From the NCBI GenBank assembly GCA_964396165.1, contig CAYNEF010000013.1:14673-78672 (forward strand): 64,000 nucleotides of DNA, in the 5' to 3' direction. Numbering within the stretch: the first letter of the stretch is position 1; the number at the start of each line of letters is the position of its first letter. Position numbers and translations under genes: made by a program. The notes beneath the pieces are model-generated. The model did no database searches, was not told the origin of the DNA, and was given only the letters and a program-made list of their open reading frames with translations. Origin of the DNA: CALCZU01 sp964396165. GTDB taxonomy: Bacteria; Bdellovibrionota; FAC87; UBA2466. Below are positions 52,526 through 60,428 of the stretch, piece after piece.

Positions 52526-53470
52526 TTAATGTCCCAATGAGATTCCTATATGCGCGCCTGCGTATCCTTTGTTGATAGAGGCGTCTTCTTTGTCTGGTGA
52601 AAAATAAATGGCGTCGGCACCCAGTACGGCAAGCGAACCTAAAAAGAGTTCCACTGAAGCACGGCCGGCAAATCCTTTTGCACCACCACCGAACGCGTAA
52701 CCGAGTCCCGGGTTGATGGAATAACTTAAAAAGCTGTGTCCGAATCTTCCTCTAAAAGCAAGAGTGGGGCATAGAGCAATAATACTGCCACTGCCAAAGA
52801 CTGCATGTAAACTTAAGCCTGCTTTTGCAAATCCCACTTCTTCAAGCAGTGCCAATCCGACAGAGTTTGAAGTAGTCGATTCAGAGGATGTGGAAGCGCC
52901 ACCAAACATTTTTCCAGAACCAAGTGTAAAAAGAAACTGAACAGAACTGTCTTGGATGCTGAGTGCGGGTACGGTAAATCTCTCAGCGCTGATTAAATCT
53001 CCCGTTGGGTTTTTATAAAGACTGGCTTGAGCGATCAAATTCAATTTTGTTCGGTAAATTTCCACGATGAGAAAAGATTCTACGGGATAACGTTTGCCCA
53101 GCTGTTTGATGTGCTCAATATCAGGCGCGCCTTTACTGATCACTACTCTGTCTTCAGAAACATTGATCTGAGGGGTACGGCATTCGGAACAAGAGGTGAC
53201 TTTAGTAATTCCTTTTTCAGACAACCCTTTCATTATTTCTGTTTCTACAATGTTGCTGAAATCTTGATCGAGCGGGTAGTTGGTGTGAACATAGAAAATA
53301 CCTACGGACCTAGGACGCATTTCCTGATCACTTATCCAATCGGCAATTTCCTCACCGATCGTAGAGCCTGCTTTAAACTCAGCCTCTTCCGGTGACCGTG
53401 CAAAAGTGCTTGCGGAAATTACGATCGCAAGAAGAAGAATAAAATAGTTGTATTTTCTTTTCGTATTCAT
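52526..53470 (-). CDS. Exported protein: LpoB/CsgG-like domain plus beta-rich C-terminus
   Basis: A 314-residue protein with a signal peptide (cleavage near FARS). The N-terminal half (about 50-165) resembles periplasmic alpha/beta domains of the FlgO/LpoB/CsgG kind (RSVGIFYVHTNYPLDQDF, IETEIMKGLSEKGI-like, KRYPVESFLIVEIYR). The C-terminal half has alternating Gly/aromatic strands (SINPGLGYAFGGGAKGFAGRASVELFLGS) and may be a small outer-membrane beta-barrel. It is the first gene of the motor operon, with AAGG near the ATG. It could link the stator or rotor to the outer membrane. Confidence 0.72.
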   Translation of the reverse strand: MNTKRKYNYFILLLAIVISASTFARSPEEAEFKAGSTIGEEIADWISDQEMRPRSVGIFYVHTNYPLDQDFSNIVETEIMKGLSEKGITKVTSCSECRTPQINVSEDRVVISKGAPDIEHIKQLGKRYPVESFLIVEIYRTKLNLIAQASLYKNPTGDLISAERFTVPALSIQDSSVQFLFTLGSGKMFGGASTSSESTTSNSVGLALLEEVGFAKAGLSLHAVFGSGSIIALCPTLAFRGRFGHSFLSYSINPGLGYAFGGGAKGFAGRASVELFLGSLAVLGADAIYFSPDKEDASINKGYAGAHIGISLGH

Positions 53471-53565
53471 CCAGTAACCTTTTCGGTAAATCGTGAAAAA
53501 ATCTCCACAATTTGTTTTTGAGTCTTTATGCAGAGCGAAAAATTGAGAACTGCTACAATAGAATC

Positions 53566-54339
53566 GTGAAAAGGATCCAACTCAACCTGCTGCTGTGCAT
53601 TGTTTTTGGAAGTGTTTCTTTTGCTGCCATCGAAAAGGCAGAGAATGTTGAATCAATCAAACCAAGACAAGCGCTAATGGGTAAAATTCTGACAGTGGAT
53701 GCAGGAGTGGGCTTTCCCAATTTAATTTCTGTTGAAGCGGCGCTTCATATTTTGCCCCGTTTGCATGCGGGTGTTAGTTACGGGATGTATCCTTCCAGCT
53801 TTACCTTTCACCCTGTTTTAAATTCGAATGAACAATCAGCAAAGTTCTCTGACGGAAGAAACTATACTTTGACGCCCGATATCACAAGCAAGCTTGATGC
53901 TGCAGTCCCCTTTGTTCGCTATTTCCCCGGGCAGGATAATTTTTACTTTCAATTGGCTTACGCTATTTTGCGTGTGCAGTCCGATGTCACAAGCGGCCTG
54001 CAAGATGTAAACGGAATTCCGGTATCAGGAGCCGTGATTAAAGGAAAAGTAGATTTCATGCAATATATGCCGACACTTTCCATCGGTGCCTTGTTTACGA
54101 CAAACATCTTCTTTTTTAATACGAGTCTTGGAGCATCCGTCTTACAAAGCATCACCACAAAGGTTTCTTTAACAGGCGAGTTGCCCGATAGACTGGGAGG
54201 AAGCGGGGGCGACAACGCGACGGCAATCTCCAAGCTGGAAGAAGAACTCGCAAAAAATTCTGACACAGCGGTAGCTGCTTTGCGTAATCAGGTAACCTTT
54301 GTCCCATCCTTCTACCTCTCCTTCGGCTTCATGTTCTAA
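53566..54339 (+). CDS. Predicted outer-membrane beta-barrel protein
   Basis: A 257-residue protein with a signal peptide (IQLNLLLCIVFGSVSFA). The body alternates aromatic/Gly strands (AGVSYGMYPSSFTFHP, FYFQLAYAILRV) and ends in a typical outer-membrane final strand (SFYLSFGFMF, terminal Phe). The GTG at 53566 starts the signal peptide and lies seven bases after a TACAAT -10-like hexamer, so the mRNA may be leaderless; an ATG in frame at 53512 would add 18 residues of non-signal sequence. It is divergent from the motor operon. Function unknown. Confidence 0.75.
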   Translation: MKRIQLNLLLCIVFGSVSFAAIEKAENVESIKPRQALMGKILTVDAGVGFPNLISVEAALHILPRLHAGVSYGMYPSSFTFHPVLNSNEQSAKFSDGRNYTLTPDITSKLDAAVPFVRYFPGQDNFYFQLAYAILRVQSDVTSGLQDVNGIPVSGAVIKGKVDFMQYMPTLSIGALFTTNIFFFNTSLGASVLQSITTKVSLTGELPDRLGGSGGDNATAISKLEEELAKNSDTAVAALRNQVTFVPSFYLSFGFMF

Positions 54340-54422
54340 CCTCTTCCCAAAGGGTTACTATTGCTGTGCTTTACGAGCAGTCTTGAAGTTTCACGTTCGG
54401 GACGCTATAGCATTAGAACATT

Positions 54423-55157
54423 ATGGAAGCCGCCAATACCGCGTTCGCCGTTATTCCCGCAAGAGCGCACTCGTCCCGGTTCCCCTTTAAAATAATCGCC
54501 CCGATTCTTGAAAAACCAATGATTCAATACGTCTGGGAAAACGCAAATCAGGCAAAAACATTGAGCAGTGTGGTGATTGCAACAGACAACGAAGTGATTG
54601 CAGAAGTCATCCGGGGATTTGGCGGAAAGGTTGTTTTGACACCAGAATTGCCATCGGGAAGTGATCGGGTAGCTTTTGTAGCAAAAGACTCTAATGCAGA
54701 TTTCATAATCAATATTCAAGGAGACGAGCCCTTGTTATCGTCTCAGACGATAGACAGACTGGTCTTGGCCTTGAGAGAAAACCCGTTATCCGATTTGTCT
54801 ACGTTGGCAGTTAAATTGACCGATAAAAGCCAGCTTGCAAATCCCAATTGCGTCAAAGTGGTAATGAATAAATCTGGAGAAGCCTTGTATTTCTCCAGAG
54901 CTCCGCTACAGACAGAATCTGACGGCACTTTTTTCAAGCATGTCGGTATTTATGCTTATCGCAAAAATGCATTAATGAAGTTTTGCAAACTCCCTCAAGG
55001 GAAACTAGAATTAACGGAAAAGTTGGAACAGTTAAGAGCGCTGGAAAACGGTATGAGAATACAGGTAGTGGAAATCGAAAACGATACCATCGCAGTGGAT
55101 ACGCCCGAAGATTTGAAAAAAGTTGAGTCGTACTTACGGAAAGAAAGAAAGATATGA
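54423..55157 (+). CDS. kdsB: 3-deoxy-manno-octulosonate cytidylyltransferase
   Basis: A 244-residue enzyme that activates KDO as CMP-KDO for lipid A-core assembly. Diagnostic segments are AVIPARAHSSRFPFK, VVIATDNEVIAEV, LPSGSDRVAFVA, FIINIQGDEPLL and HVGIYAYRKNAL. The nucleotide-binding loop deviates a little from the usual ARYxSTRLPGK. It overlaps pyrG by 4 bp, a sensible pairing since PyrG makes the CTP it uses. It shows that the organism makes KDO-containing LPS. Confidence 0.95.
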   Translation: MEAANTAFAVIPARAHSSRFPFKIIAPILEKPMIQYVWENANQAKTLSSVVIATDNEVIAEVIRGFGGKVVLTPELPSGSDRVAFVAKDSNADFIINIQGDEPLLSSQTIDRLVLALRENPLSDLSTLAVKLTDKSQLANPNCVKVVMNKSGEALYFSRAPLQTESDGTFFKHVGIYAYRKNALMKFCKLPQGKLELTEKLEQLRALENGMRIQVVEIENDTIAVDTPEDLKKVESYLRKERKI

Positions 55158-56863
55158 AAACAAAATATATTTTTGTCACAGGTGGGGTGCTTTCGTCTTT
55201 AGGGAAGGGACTTGCTTCTGCTTCTTTGGGCGCTTTGCTTGAAAATCGTGGTCTCAATATCACGATGATGAAAATGGATCCGTATTTGAATGTCGATCCG
55301 GGTACGATGAATCCTTTCCAGCATGGTGAAGTTTTTGTCACCGAAGATGGTGCAGAAACCGATTTGGATTTAGGCCATTATGAACGGTTTACCAATGTAA
55401 ATTTGAAGCGCGAAAACAGTGTCAGTGCAGGCCAAGTCTACGAAACAGTCATTGCGCGCGAACGCCGAGGTGGATATTTAGGCGGTACGGTACAAGTGAT
55501 TCCGCATATTACGGATGAAATAAAAGAAAGAATTAAAAAAGCGGCAAAGGGAAAAGACGTCGCGATTATCGAAATCGGCGGCACAGTCGGAGATATTGAG
55601 TCTCTCCCGTTTTTAGAAGCTATCAGACAATTTCGCTTTGATGTGGAAGAAGAAAATGTTCTTTATATTCATTTAACCTTAGTCCCGTTCTTGGGTTTGT
55701 CGGGAGAATTAAAAACCAAGCCCACACAGCATTCCGTACAGAAATTGAGAGAAATCGGAATTCAACCTGATTTTCTCTTGTGCCGTACGGACAGAATAAT
55801 TCCGGATGAAGTGCGGGCAAAAATTGCGCTTTTCTGTAACATGAAAGCAGAAAATGTCATTACGGCACGTGACGTCTCCAATATTTATGAAGTACCGCTG
55901 GTATTTTATAAACAGGGGCTTGATGAAAAAATCTGTAACAAACTTAAATTGAAGAACAAAGCCAAGGGGCTCGAGCGTTGGGCGAAAATTTCTGAAGTGA
56001 TTGCCTCTCCCAAAAATGGTGCGATTGAAATTGGTGTCGTCGGTAAATACGTAGATTTGACCGAGTCTTACAAGAGCGTCAGTGAAGCGCTTGTACATGG
56101 CGGAATCGCAAACCAGGTTTATTTGAAATTGCGTTATATCGACTCTGAAAAACTGGAAAAAGAAAAAGATATCGCAGCACAGCTGCAGGGATTGTCCGGA
56201 ATTCTTGTTCCGGGTGGTTTTGGCCAAAGAGGAGTCGAAGGCAAAATCAAGGCGATTGAATATGCCCGCAAAAATAAAATCCCGTATTTCGGGATTTGTA
56301 TCGGATTGCAACTTGCGATAATCGAATATGCAAGAAATGTCTGCTCTTTAAACAAAGCCACTAGCCGTGAGTTTTCCAACACGGGAGAATTTGTAATTGA
56401 TCTGATGGAAGATCAAAAACGCGTGGACAAGCTGGGCGGTAGCATGCGCCTGGGATCTTACATCTGTAAACTGACAAGCGGATCTCTTGCCAGCGAAACC
56501 TATAAAAAGAATGAAATCAGCGAACGTCACAGACACCGTTATGAAGTGAACAATCACTACCGAAAAACGTTGGAAGATGCGGGCTTGAGCATTTCGGGAA
56601 TCAATCAGGAGCTAAATCTTGTAGAAATGATTGAAGTGAAAAACCATCCGTGGTTTTTGGGCTGCCAATTCCATCCTGAATTCAAATCCAAGCCGTTTCT
56701 TCCACACCCTTTATTTGTAGGGTTTGTGAAGGCAGCTTTGAAGTATAGTTTGAATAAGGGCGGTACAAAGGCCACAAAAAAGGGCGGAAAAGATGTCGCG
56801 CCCTTACTTTCTAAAATGAAAAAGAAGTCTCGTAGCCAATCAAACCGCGAAGTACGTTGGTAG
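55154..56863 (+). CDS. pyrG: CTP synthase
   Basis: A 569-residue full-length CTP synthase, which aminates UTP to CTP. The N-terminal amidoligase domain begins FVTGGVLSSLGKGL and has KMDPYLNVDPGTMNPFQHGEV. The C-terminal glutamine amidotransferase has the nucleophile Cys in FGICIGLQ and His/Glu in QFHPEFKSKP. A lysine-rich C-terminal extension (about 535-569) goes beyond the usual length. It is translationally coupled to kdsB and convergent with a DsbA-like gene. Confidence 0.98.
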   Translation: MKTKYIFVTGGVLSSLGKGLASASLGALLENRGLNITMMKMDPYLNVDPGTMNPFQHGEVFVTEDGAETDLDLGHYERFTNVNLKRENSVSAGQVYETVIARERRGGYLGGTVQVIPHITDEIKERIKKAAKGKDVAIIEIGGTVGDIESLPFLEAIRQFRFDVEEENVLYIHLTLVPFLGLSGELKTKPTQHSVQKLREIGIQPDFLLCRTDRIIPDEVRAKIALFCNMKAENVITARDVSNIYEVPLVFYKQGLDEKICNKLKLKNKAKGLERWAKISEVIASPKNGAIEIGVVGKYVDLTESYKSVSEALVHGGIANQVYLKLRYIDSEKLEKEKDIAAQLQGLSGILVPGGFGQRGVEGKIKAIEYARKNKIPYFGICIGLQLAIIEYARNVCSLNKATSREFSNTGEFVIDLMEDQKRVDKLGGSMRLGSYICKLTSGSLASETYKKNEISERHRHRYEVNNHYRKTLEDAGLSISGINQELNLVEMIEVKNHPWFLGCQFHPEFKSKPFLPHPLFVGFVKAALKYSLNKGGTKATKKGGKDVAPLLSKMKKKSRSQSNREVRW

Positions 56864-56870
56864 TCGAGAA

Positions 56871-57962
56871 TCAACCGCGCGGTTTTAATTGAGATTCTAC
56901 TTTTTGTTTCAACTTTTCGTACGGTTGATTGCCTTGAATCAATGTGCCGTTGACGATTAGAGAGGGAAGGGCAAGTATTCCCATTTTGACTGCCTGTTGT
57001 TTGCTTTTTTCAATTTGCTCCGAATATTGCTTTGAATCCAAACAGGAATTGAATTTTTGTGTGTCGATGCCGATTGTTTTTGCATAGTCTTTTAAATTTT
57101 TGTCTTCCAGTTTGTGCGGGTTTTGAAAAAGCAATTCCCGCATTTCCCAAAACTTGCCTTGATCATTTGCACAGCGAGCGGCAATGGCAGAGGGGTATGC
57201 GCGAGGGTTAGAAGGAGTCGGATTTTCTGCAAAGACAATCTTAACTTTGTCAGGACCAAATTCTTTTTTCAAACGCTCCATGTTTTCAGTGTTTCGCGCG
57301 CAATTGGCGCAAGGAAAATCAGAGTATTCGACCACTGTCACAGGAGCATTGTTGTTTCCCCACTTGGCATAACCATCGAGAGTCAGGGTAACAATATTTT
57401 CTGAAGGTTCGGGGATGAGTAATTTGATATTTGCTTCGGAAGCCAGTTTTTCTAAATAAGCTTCTCTTTTTTCTGCTGTAGCACGGTATTTTAAAAAGTT
57501 TTTAATATCTTCTCTTTTGATTTTACGATCTTTCGGGTTCAGTCCCTTGGAAAGCATGTAGTTTGTGACATCGTCATTAGTAGGTTCGCTAACTTCTCCG
57601 CCTAGATTTTTTGCGATTAAAGAAGGGATACTCATCTTCGATTTTTTTGCTTCTTCTTCGAGAAGCTTGCTTTGAATATGATCCAAAATGGCTTTGCGTT
57701 TCATTTCATATAAGGAAGATTCAATTTCGTAGACGCGGTTTTTTATAGAAAAGTAGGCGTCTTGCGCTGTGATACCGGTGCCATTGTACACAGCAACTAC
57801 ATCTTCTTGTTTAGTGATTTGAGTAGCTCGATTTTTATTTGCAAAGAAAAAACCCATGCCGAACCCGACTGCAATCCCACCCAAAGTTAGTAAGACAAAC
57901 AGGGAAGAGTTGCCTTTGGAATTACACAAAATATTTTTTTGATTTGATTGGATTATTTTCAT
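56871..57962 (-). CDS. Membrane-anchored DsbA-like protein with SurA-like helical segment (CANC)
   Basis: A 363-residue protein with one N-terminal membrane helix (about 21-43), a long helical segment (about 55-175) resembling the N-terminal part of SurA/PpiC-type chaperones, and a C-terminal DsbA-like domain. The active site is PCANCARN rather than CPxC; the cis-Pro loop is LALPSLIV. It has the same layout as the gene at 58045-59109. The CANC centre should have a different redox potential from its paralogue. A promoter-like pair abuts the start codon. Confidence 0.88.
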   Translation of the reverse strand: MKIIQSNQKNILCNSKGNSSLFVLLTLGGIAVGFGMGFFFANKNRATQITKQEDVVAVYNGTGITAQDAYFSIKNRVYEIESSLYEMKRKAILDHIQSKLLEEEAKKSKMSIPSLIAKNLGGEVSEPTNDDVTNYMLSKGLNPKDRKIKREDIKNFLKYRATAEKREAYLEKLASEANIKLLIPEPSENIVTLTLDGYAKWGNNNAPVTVVEYSDFPCANCARNTENMERLKKEFGPDKVKIVFAENPTPSNPRAYPSAIAARCANDQGKFWEMRELLFQNPHKLEDKNLKDYAKTIGIDTQKFNSCLDSKQYSEQIEKSKQQAVKMGILALPSLIVNGTLIQGNQPYEKLKQKVESQLKPRG

Positions 57963-57969
57963 GAAGAGT

Positions 57970-57997
57970 ATTCTATCAGAAGTAAGGTAGGCATCAA
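57970..57997 (-). promoter_or_regulatory. Candidate promoter of the CANC DsbA-like gene
   Basis: On the minus strand, TTGATG (57997-57992) and TAGAAT (57975-57970) are 16 bp apart, and seven bases separate the -10 from the ATG at 57962. The start of transcription would fall at the start codon, so the mRNA may be leaderless. The -35 box touches the T-tract of the preceding terminator. Confidence 0.5.
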
Positions 57998-58031
57998 AAA
58001 AAAAGAGGCCAGCCCCGAAGGACTGGCCTCT
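57996..58031 (-). terminator. Rho-independent terminator
   Basis: A 9-bp GC-rich stem (AGAGGCCAG / CTGGCCTCT at 58004-58012 and 58023-58031) with a 10-base loop is followed on the minus strand by nine Ts. It lies 14 bp after the stop of the DsbA-like gene at 58045-59109, and so ends the lipB-side operon before the next DsbA-like gene. Confidence 0.93.
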
Positions 58032-58044
58032 CTGCGTTAATCTT

Positions 58045-59109
58045 TTATTTTTTTGCTACGCGATCAATTTTCTCTTTGAATTTTTCAAAGGGTTGAGCGC
58101 CTTGTAAAAGAGCTCCGTTGATCACGAAAGAAGGTGTGGCTTGAATGCCCAGGCTTTCAGCTTCTTTGCGACTCTTATTGACGAGTTCTTCCGGTTTTTT
58201 CTTATCGAAGCACTCGTTAAACTTTGTCGCATCCAGTGCAAGTTTTGCTGCATAAGATTTTAGGTCTGCATCTTCCAGTTTTGCCTGGTTTTCAAACAAC
58301 ATGTCATGCATTTCCCAGAATTTTCCTTGTTCGTCTGCACAATGTGCGGCGAGAGAGGCAGGGAATGCTCTTGGATGATTTGGCAATGGCATGTCTCTGA
58401 AAACGACGCGTACTTTGTCTGGGCCGTATTCTTTTTTGATTTTCTGAATGGTCGGTACTGCTCTTGCGCAGAAAGGACATTGAAAATCAGAGATTTCTAC
58501 AATGGTAACAGGAGCGGATTTATTACCCCAAGTTGGGTAACCTTCTGTCGCAATCACCATGCTGGGGGACTGTGGCTCAGGAATCATCAATTTTAATTTT
58601 GCAGATTCTCTAAGTTTGGCCACATATGCCTGGCGTTTTTCAAACTTTTGTCTGTATTTCAGGTATTCCCGTACGTCGTCTTTTTTTACTCGTGGATCTT
58701 TTAGAGAAAGACCTTTTGAGGAAAGAAATTCGTCGATTTCCTTATCGGTAACATCAGCAACTGCTCCGCCCTGGGATTCTTTATCTAGGAGTTGTTCCAT
58801 GGAGAGGTTTTGTTTTTTTGCTTCGTTTTCGATAATTTTTTGATCAACGTATTCGTTTATCGCCTGTTCTTTTGTGCGGTAAACTTCTTCTTCGAGATCA
58901 AAAAGTCTTGTTTTGATTGCAGCAAAAGCTTCAGAAGCTTTTACGGATTTGCCGGCGAGTTCCGCAACAACGGGATCGCCACCGGACATTCCAACGCCGC
59001 CTTTTATGGCCATGGTTCCGATGATTCCCACTGCAAGTCCCACGACTACGCAAATTGCGTAGGCCATCGTGTTATTTGGTCCACCCTGTGAGTTATTTGC
59101 CTCTGTCAT
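58045..59109 (-). CDS. Membrane-anchored DsbA-like protein with SurA-like helical segment (CPFC)
   Basis: A 354-residue protein with an N-terminal membrane helix (about 15-35), a helical chaperone-like segment (about 45-170) and a DsbA domain with FQCPFCARA and cis-Pro loop QATPSFVING. AGGAGAT lies eight bases before the ATG, so the start is firm. It is a clear paralogue of the gene at 56871-57962 and is separated from it by a terminator. The combination suggests a tethered oxidase with its own substrate-binding arm. Confidence 0.91.
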   Translation of the reverse strand: MTEANNSQGGPNNTMAYAICVVVGLAVGIIGTMAIKGGVGMSGGDPVVAELAGKSVKASEAFAAIKTRLFDLEEEVYRTKEQAINEYVDQKIIENEAKKQNLSMEQLLDKESQGGAVADVTDKEIDEFLSSKGLSLKDPRVKKDDVREYLKYRQKFEKRQAYVAKLRESAKLKLMIPEPQSPSMVIATEGYPTWGNKSAPVTIVEISDFQCPFCARAVPTIQKIKKEYGPDKVRVVFRDMPLPNHPRAFPASLAAHCADEQGKFWEMHDMLFENQAKLEDADLKSYAAKLALDATKFNECFDKKKPEELVNKSRKEAESLGIQATPSFVINGALLQGAQPFEKFKEKIDRVAKK

Positions 59110-59162
59110 GCTCGTTATCTCCTAGATGATTAATAAAATGATAGGGATAAGAGTAACGGCTT

Positions 59163-59798
59163 TTAGGTAAGTTTGAAACTTTTTTTAATAGATTCCAGTA
59201 ATTGACTTGCAGCGTCTACCCAAGTGAGTTTAATGCCTTCTTCCCATAATGAAGTCAGTTGTGCGTTTTCTTGTCCGCAAGGATTGATGCCACGAAAAGG
59301 TTCTGTCTGTGAAGACAAGGAAAGTGCAATGCCATGGGTGGTAATGCCTCTTTCCATTCGCACGCCGAACGAGCAAATTTTTTTGTTTTCAACATACACT
59401 CCGTACGGTGTTTCTTTTACGCTTGTTGTCAGGTTGTGAAGAGAAAGAAAGTTTTGCACGGCTTCCGTCAGCAGATCGACATAGCCTTTTGTATCTCTCG
59501 AGGAAAAACCAATCTTCTCCATCGCAAAAAGGGGGAATACGACGATTTGTCCGGGACCGTGGTAAGTCCATTTACCCCCGCGGGTAACGGGCAGTACAGT
59601 GATTGCTTTTTCTTTTAACTGGTCTTCATTCCAAAGAAGATCGCGCGACTCTGCAGAGATGCCGCGGGTAAAGGTGGGCTTTGGTTCAAAGGCGATGAGG
59701 AAAGACGCCTCTTTATCCTCGGTTACTTTAAGTAAACATTCTTGTTGGATATTTAGAATGTTTTCAAAAGGAATATCTCTGTACGTTAAAACTTGCAC
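59163..59798 (-). CDS. lipB: Lipoyl(octanoyl) transferase
   Basis: A 211-residue LipB enzyme, which moves octanoyl from acyl-carrier protein to lipoate-dependent enzymes. The signature RGGKWTYHGPGQIVVFP is intact. The catalytic Lys lies in NKKICSFGVRMERG and the Cys in GINPCGQ. The length is normal. It lies between pgsA and a DsbA-like gene on the same strand, about 40-55 bp from each, and probably shares their transcript, which ends at the terminator near 58000. Confidence 0.96.
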   Translation of the reverse strand: MQVLTYRDIPFENILNIQQECLLKVTEDKEASFLIAFEPKPTFTRGISAESRDLLWNEDQLKEKAITVLPVTRGGKWTYHGPGQIVVFPLFAMEKIGFSSRDTKGYVDLLTEAVQNFLSLHNLTTSVKETPYGVYVENKKICSFGVRMERGITTHGIALSLSSQTEPFRGINPCGQENAQLTSLWEEGIKLTWVDAASQLLESIKKSFKLT

Positions 59799-59838
59799 TT
59801 GGGTGCACTCATACTGCTCTCAGAATAGATTGGCAAGA

Positions 59839-60426
59839 CTAGCGCTGGTAGACGGCTTTAAAGTCCTGTCGGACGTGGCTGCGAAAGTAATTGAAGTAAT
59901 GAATAAAAGTGGCAATTTGCAAGAGCGCAAGGCTGCCATGTCCTATCCAACGAAACCAAACGGTAAAGTTAGAATAGGGAATAGAAAGTAGTTGAATTGT
60001 CACAAGAGAGGCAATCCATACGTATTGTAAAAAAGTGTTCACTTTGCCGATTTTTAAAGTCGTGAAACTCACGCGGGTGTGCGTGCTAGGAAGACTCAGT
60101 GCCAGATACCCGATGATTTGAAGCAAGTTGACGGAGAAGACAAGACCTGTAAACCACGGAGGGCTGATTCCCAGAGACATGAGGCTTGTAAAAAAGGAAA
60201 CAAGAATAATTTTGTCTGCTACGGGATCAAGAAGACCACCCAGTTTAGTCGTGCAATTATATTTTCTAGCAATATAGCCATCCAGATAATCAGACGCAGC
60301 TCCTACGAAAAACAGAATGGCAGACGGTAAAAATTTATTTTGAAAAAGCAGAAACAAGGCGAGAGGGCAGAGAAAAATTCTGGAAATTGTTAAAACATTG
60401 GGCAGAAATTTGATGTATTTCTTCAT
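59839..60426 (-). CDS. pgsA: CDP-diacylglycerol-glycerol-3-phosphate 3-phosphatidyltransferase
   Basis: A 195-residue membrane enzyme of phosphatidylglycerol synthesis. The CDP-alcohol phosphotransferase motif is complete: Asp46-x2-Asp49-Gly50-x2-Ala53-Arg54-x8-Gly63-x3-Asp67-x3-Asp71. Several hydrophobic helices follow. It starts 2 bp after the FlgT-like gene stop, so it belongs to that operon. Other CDP-alcohol transferases share the motif, so PgsA is the most likely but not the only reading. Confidence 0.9.
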   Translation of the reverse strand: MKKYIKFLPNVLTISRIFLCPLALFLLFQNKFLPSAILFFVGAASDYLDGYIARKYNCTTKLGGLLDPVADKIILVSFFTSLMSLGISPPWFTGLVFSVNLLQIIGYLALSLPSTHTRVSFTTLKIGKVNTFLQYVWIASLVTIQLLSIPYSNFTVWFRWIGHGSLALLQIATFIHYFNYFRSHVRQDFKAVYQR

Positions 60427-60428
60427 GC

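Noticed and set aside
55709..56311. Minus-strand frame of 200 codons over pyrG
   Set aside because: It is a shadow of the highly conserved pyrG gene, with a Phe/Asn-rich product and no family features.
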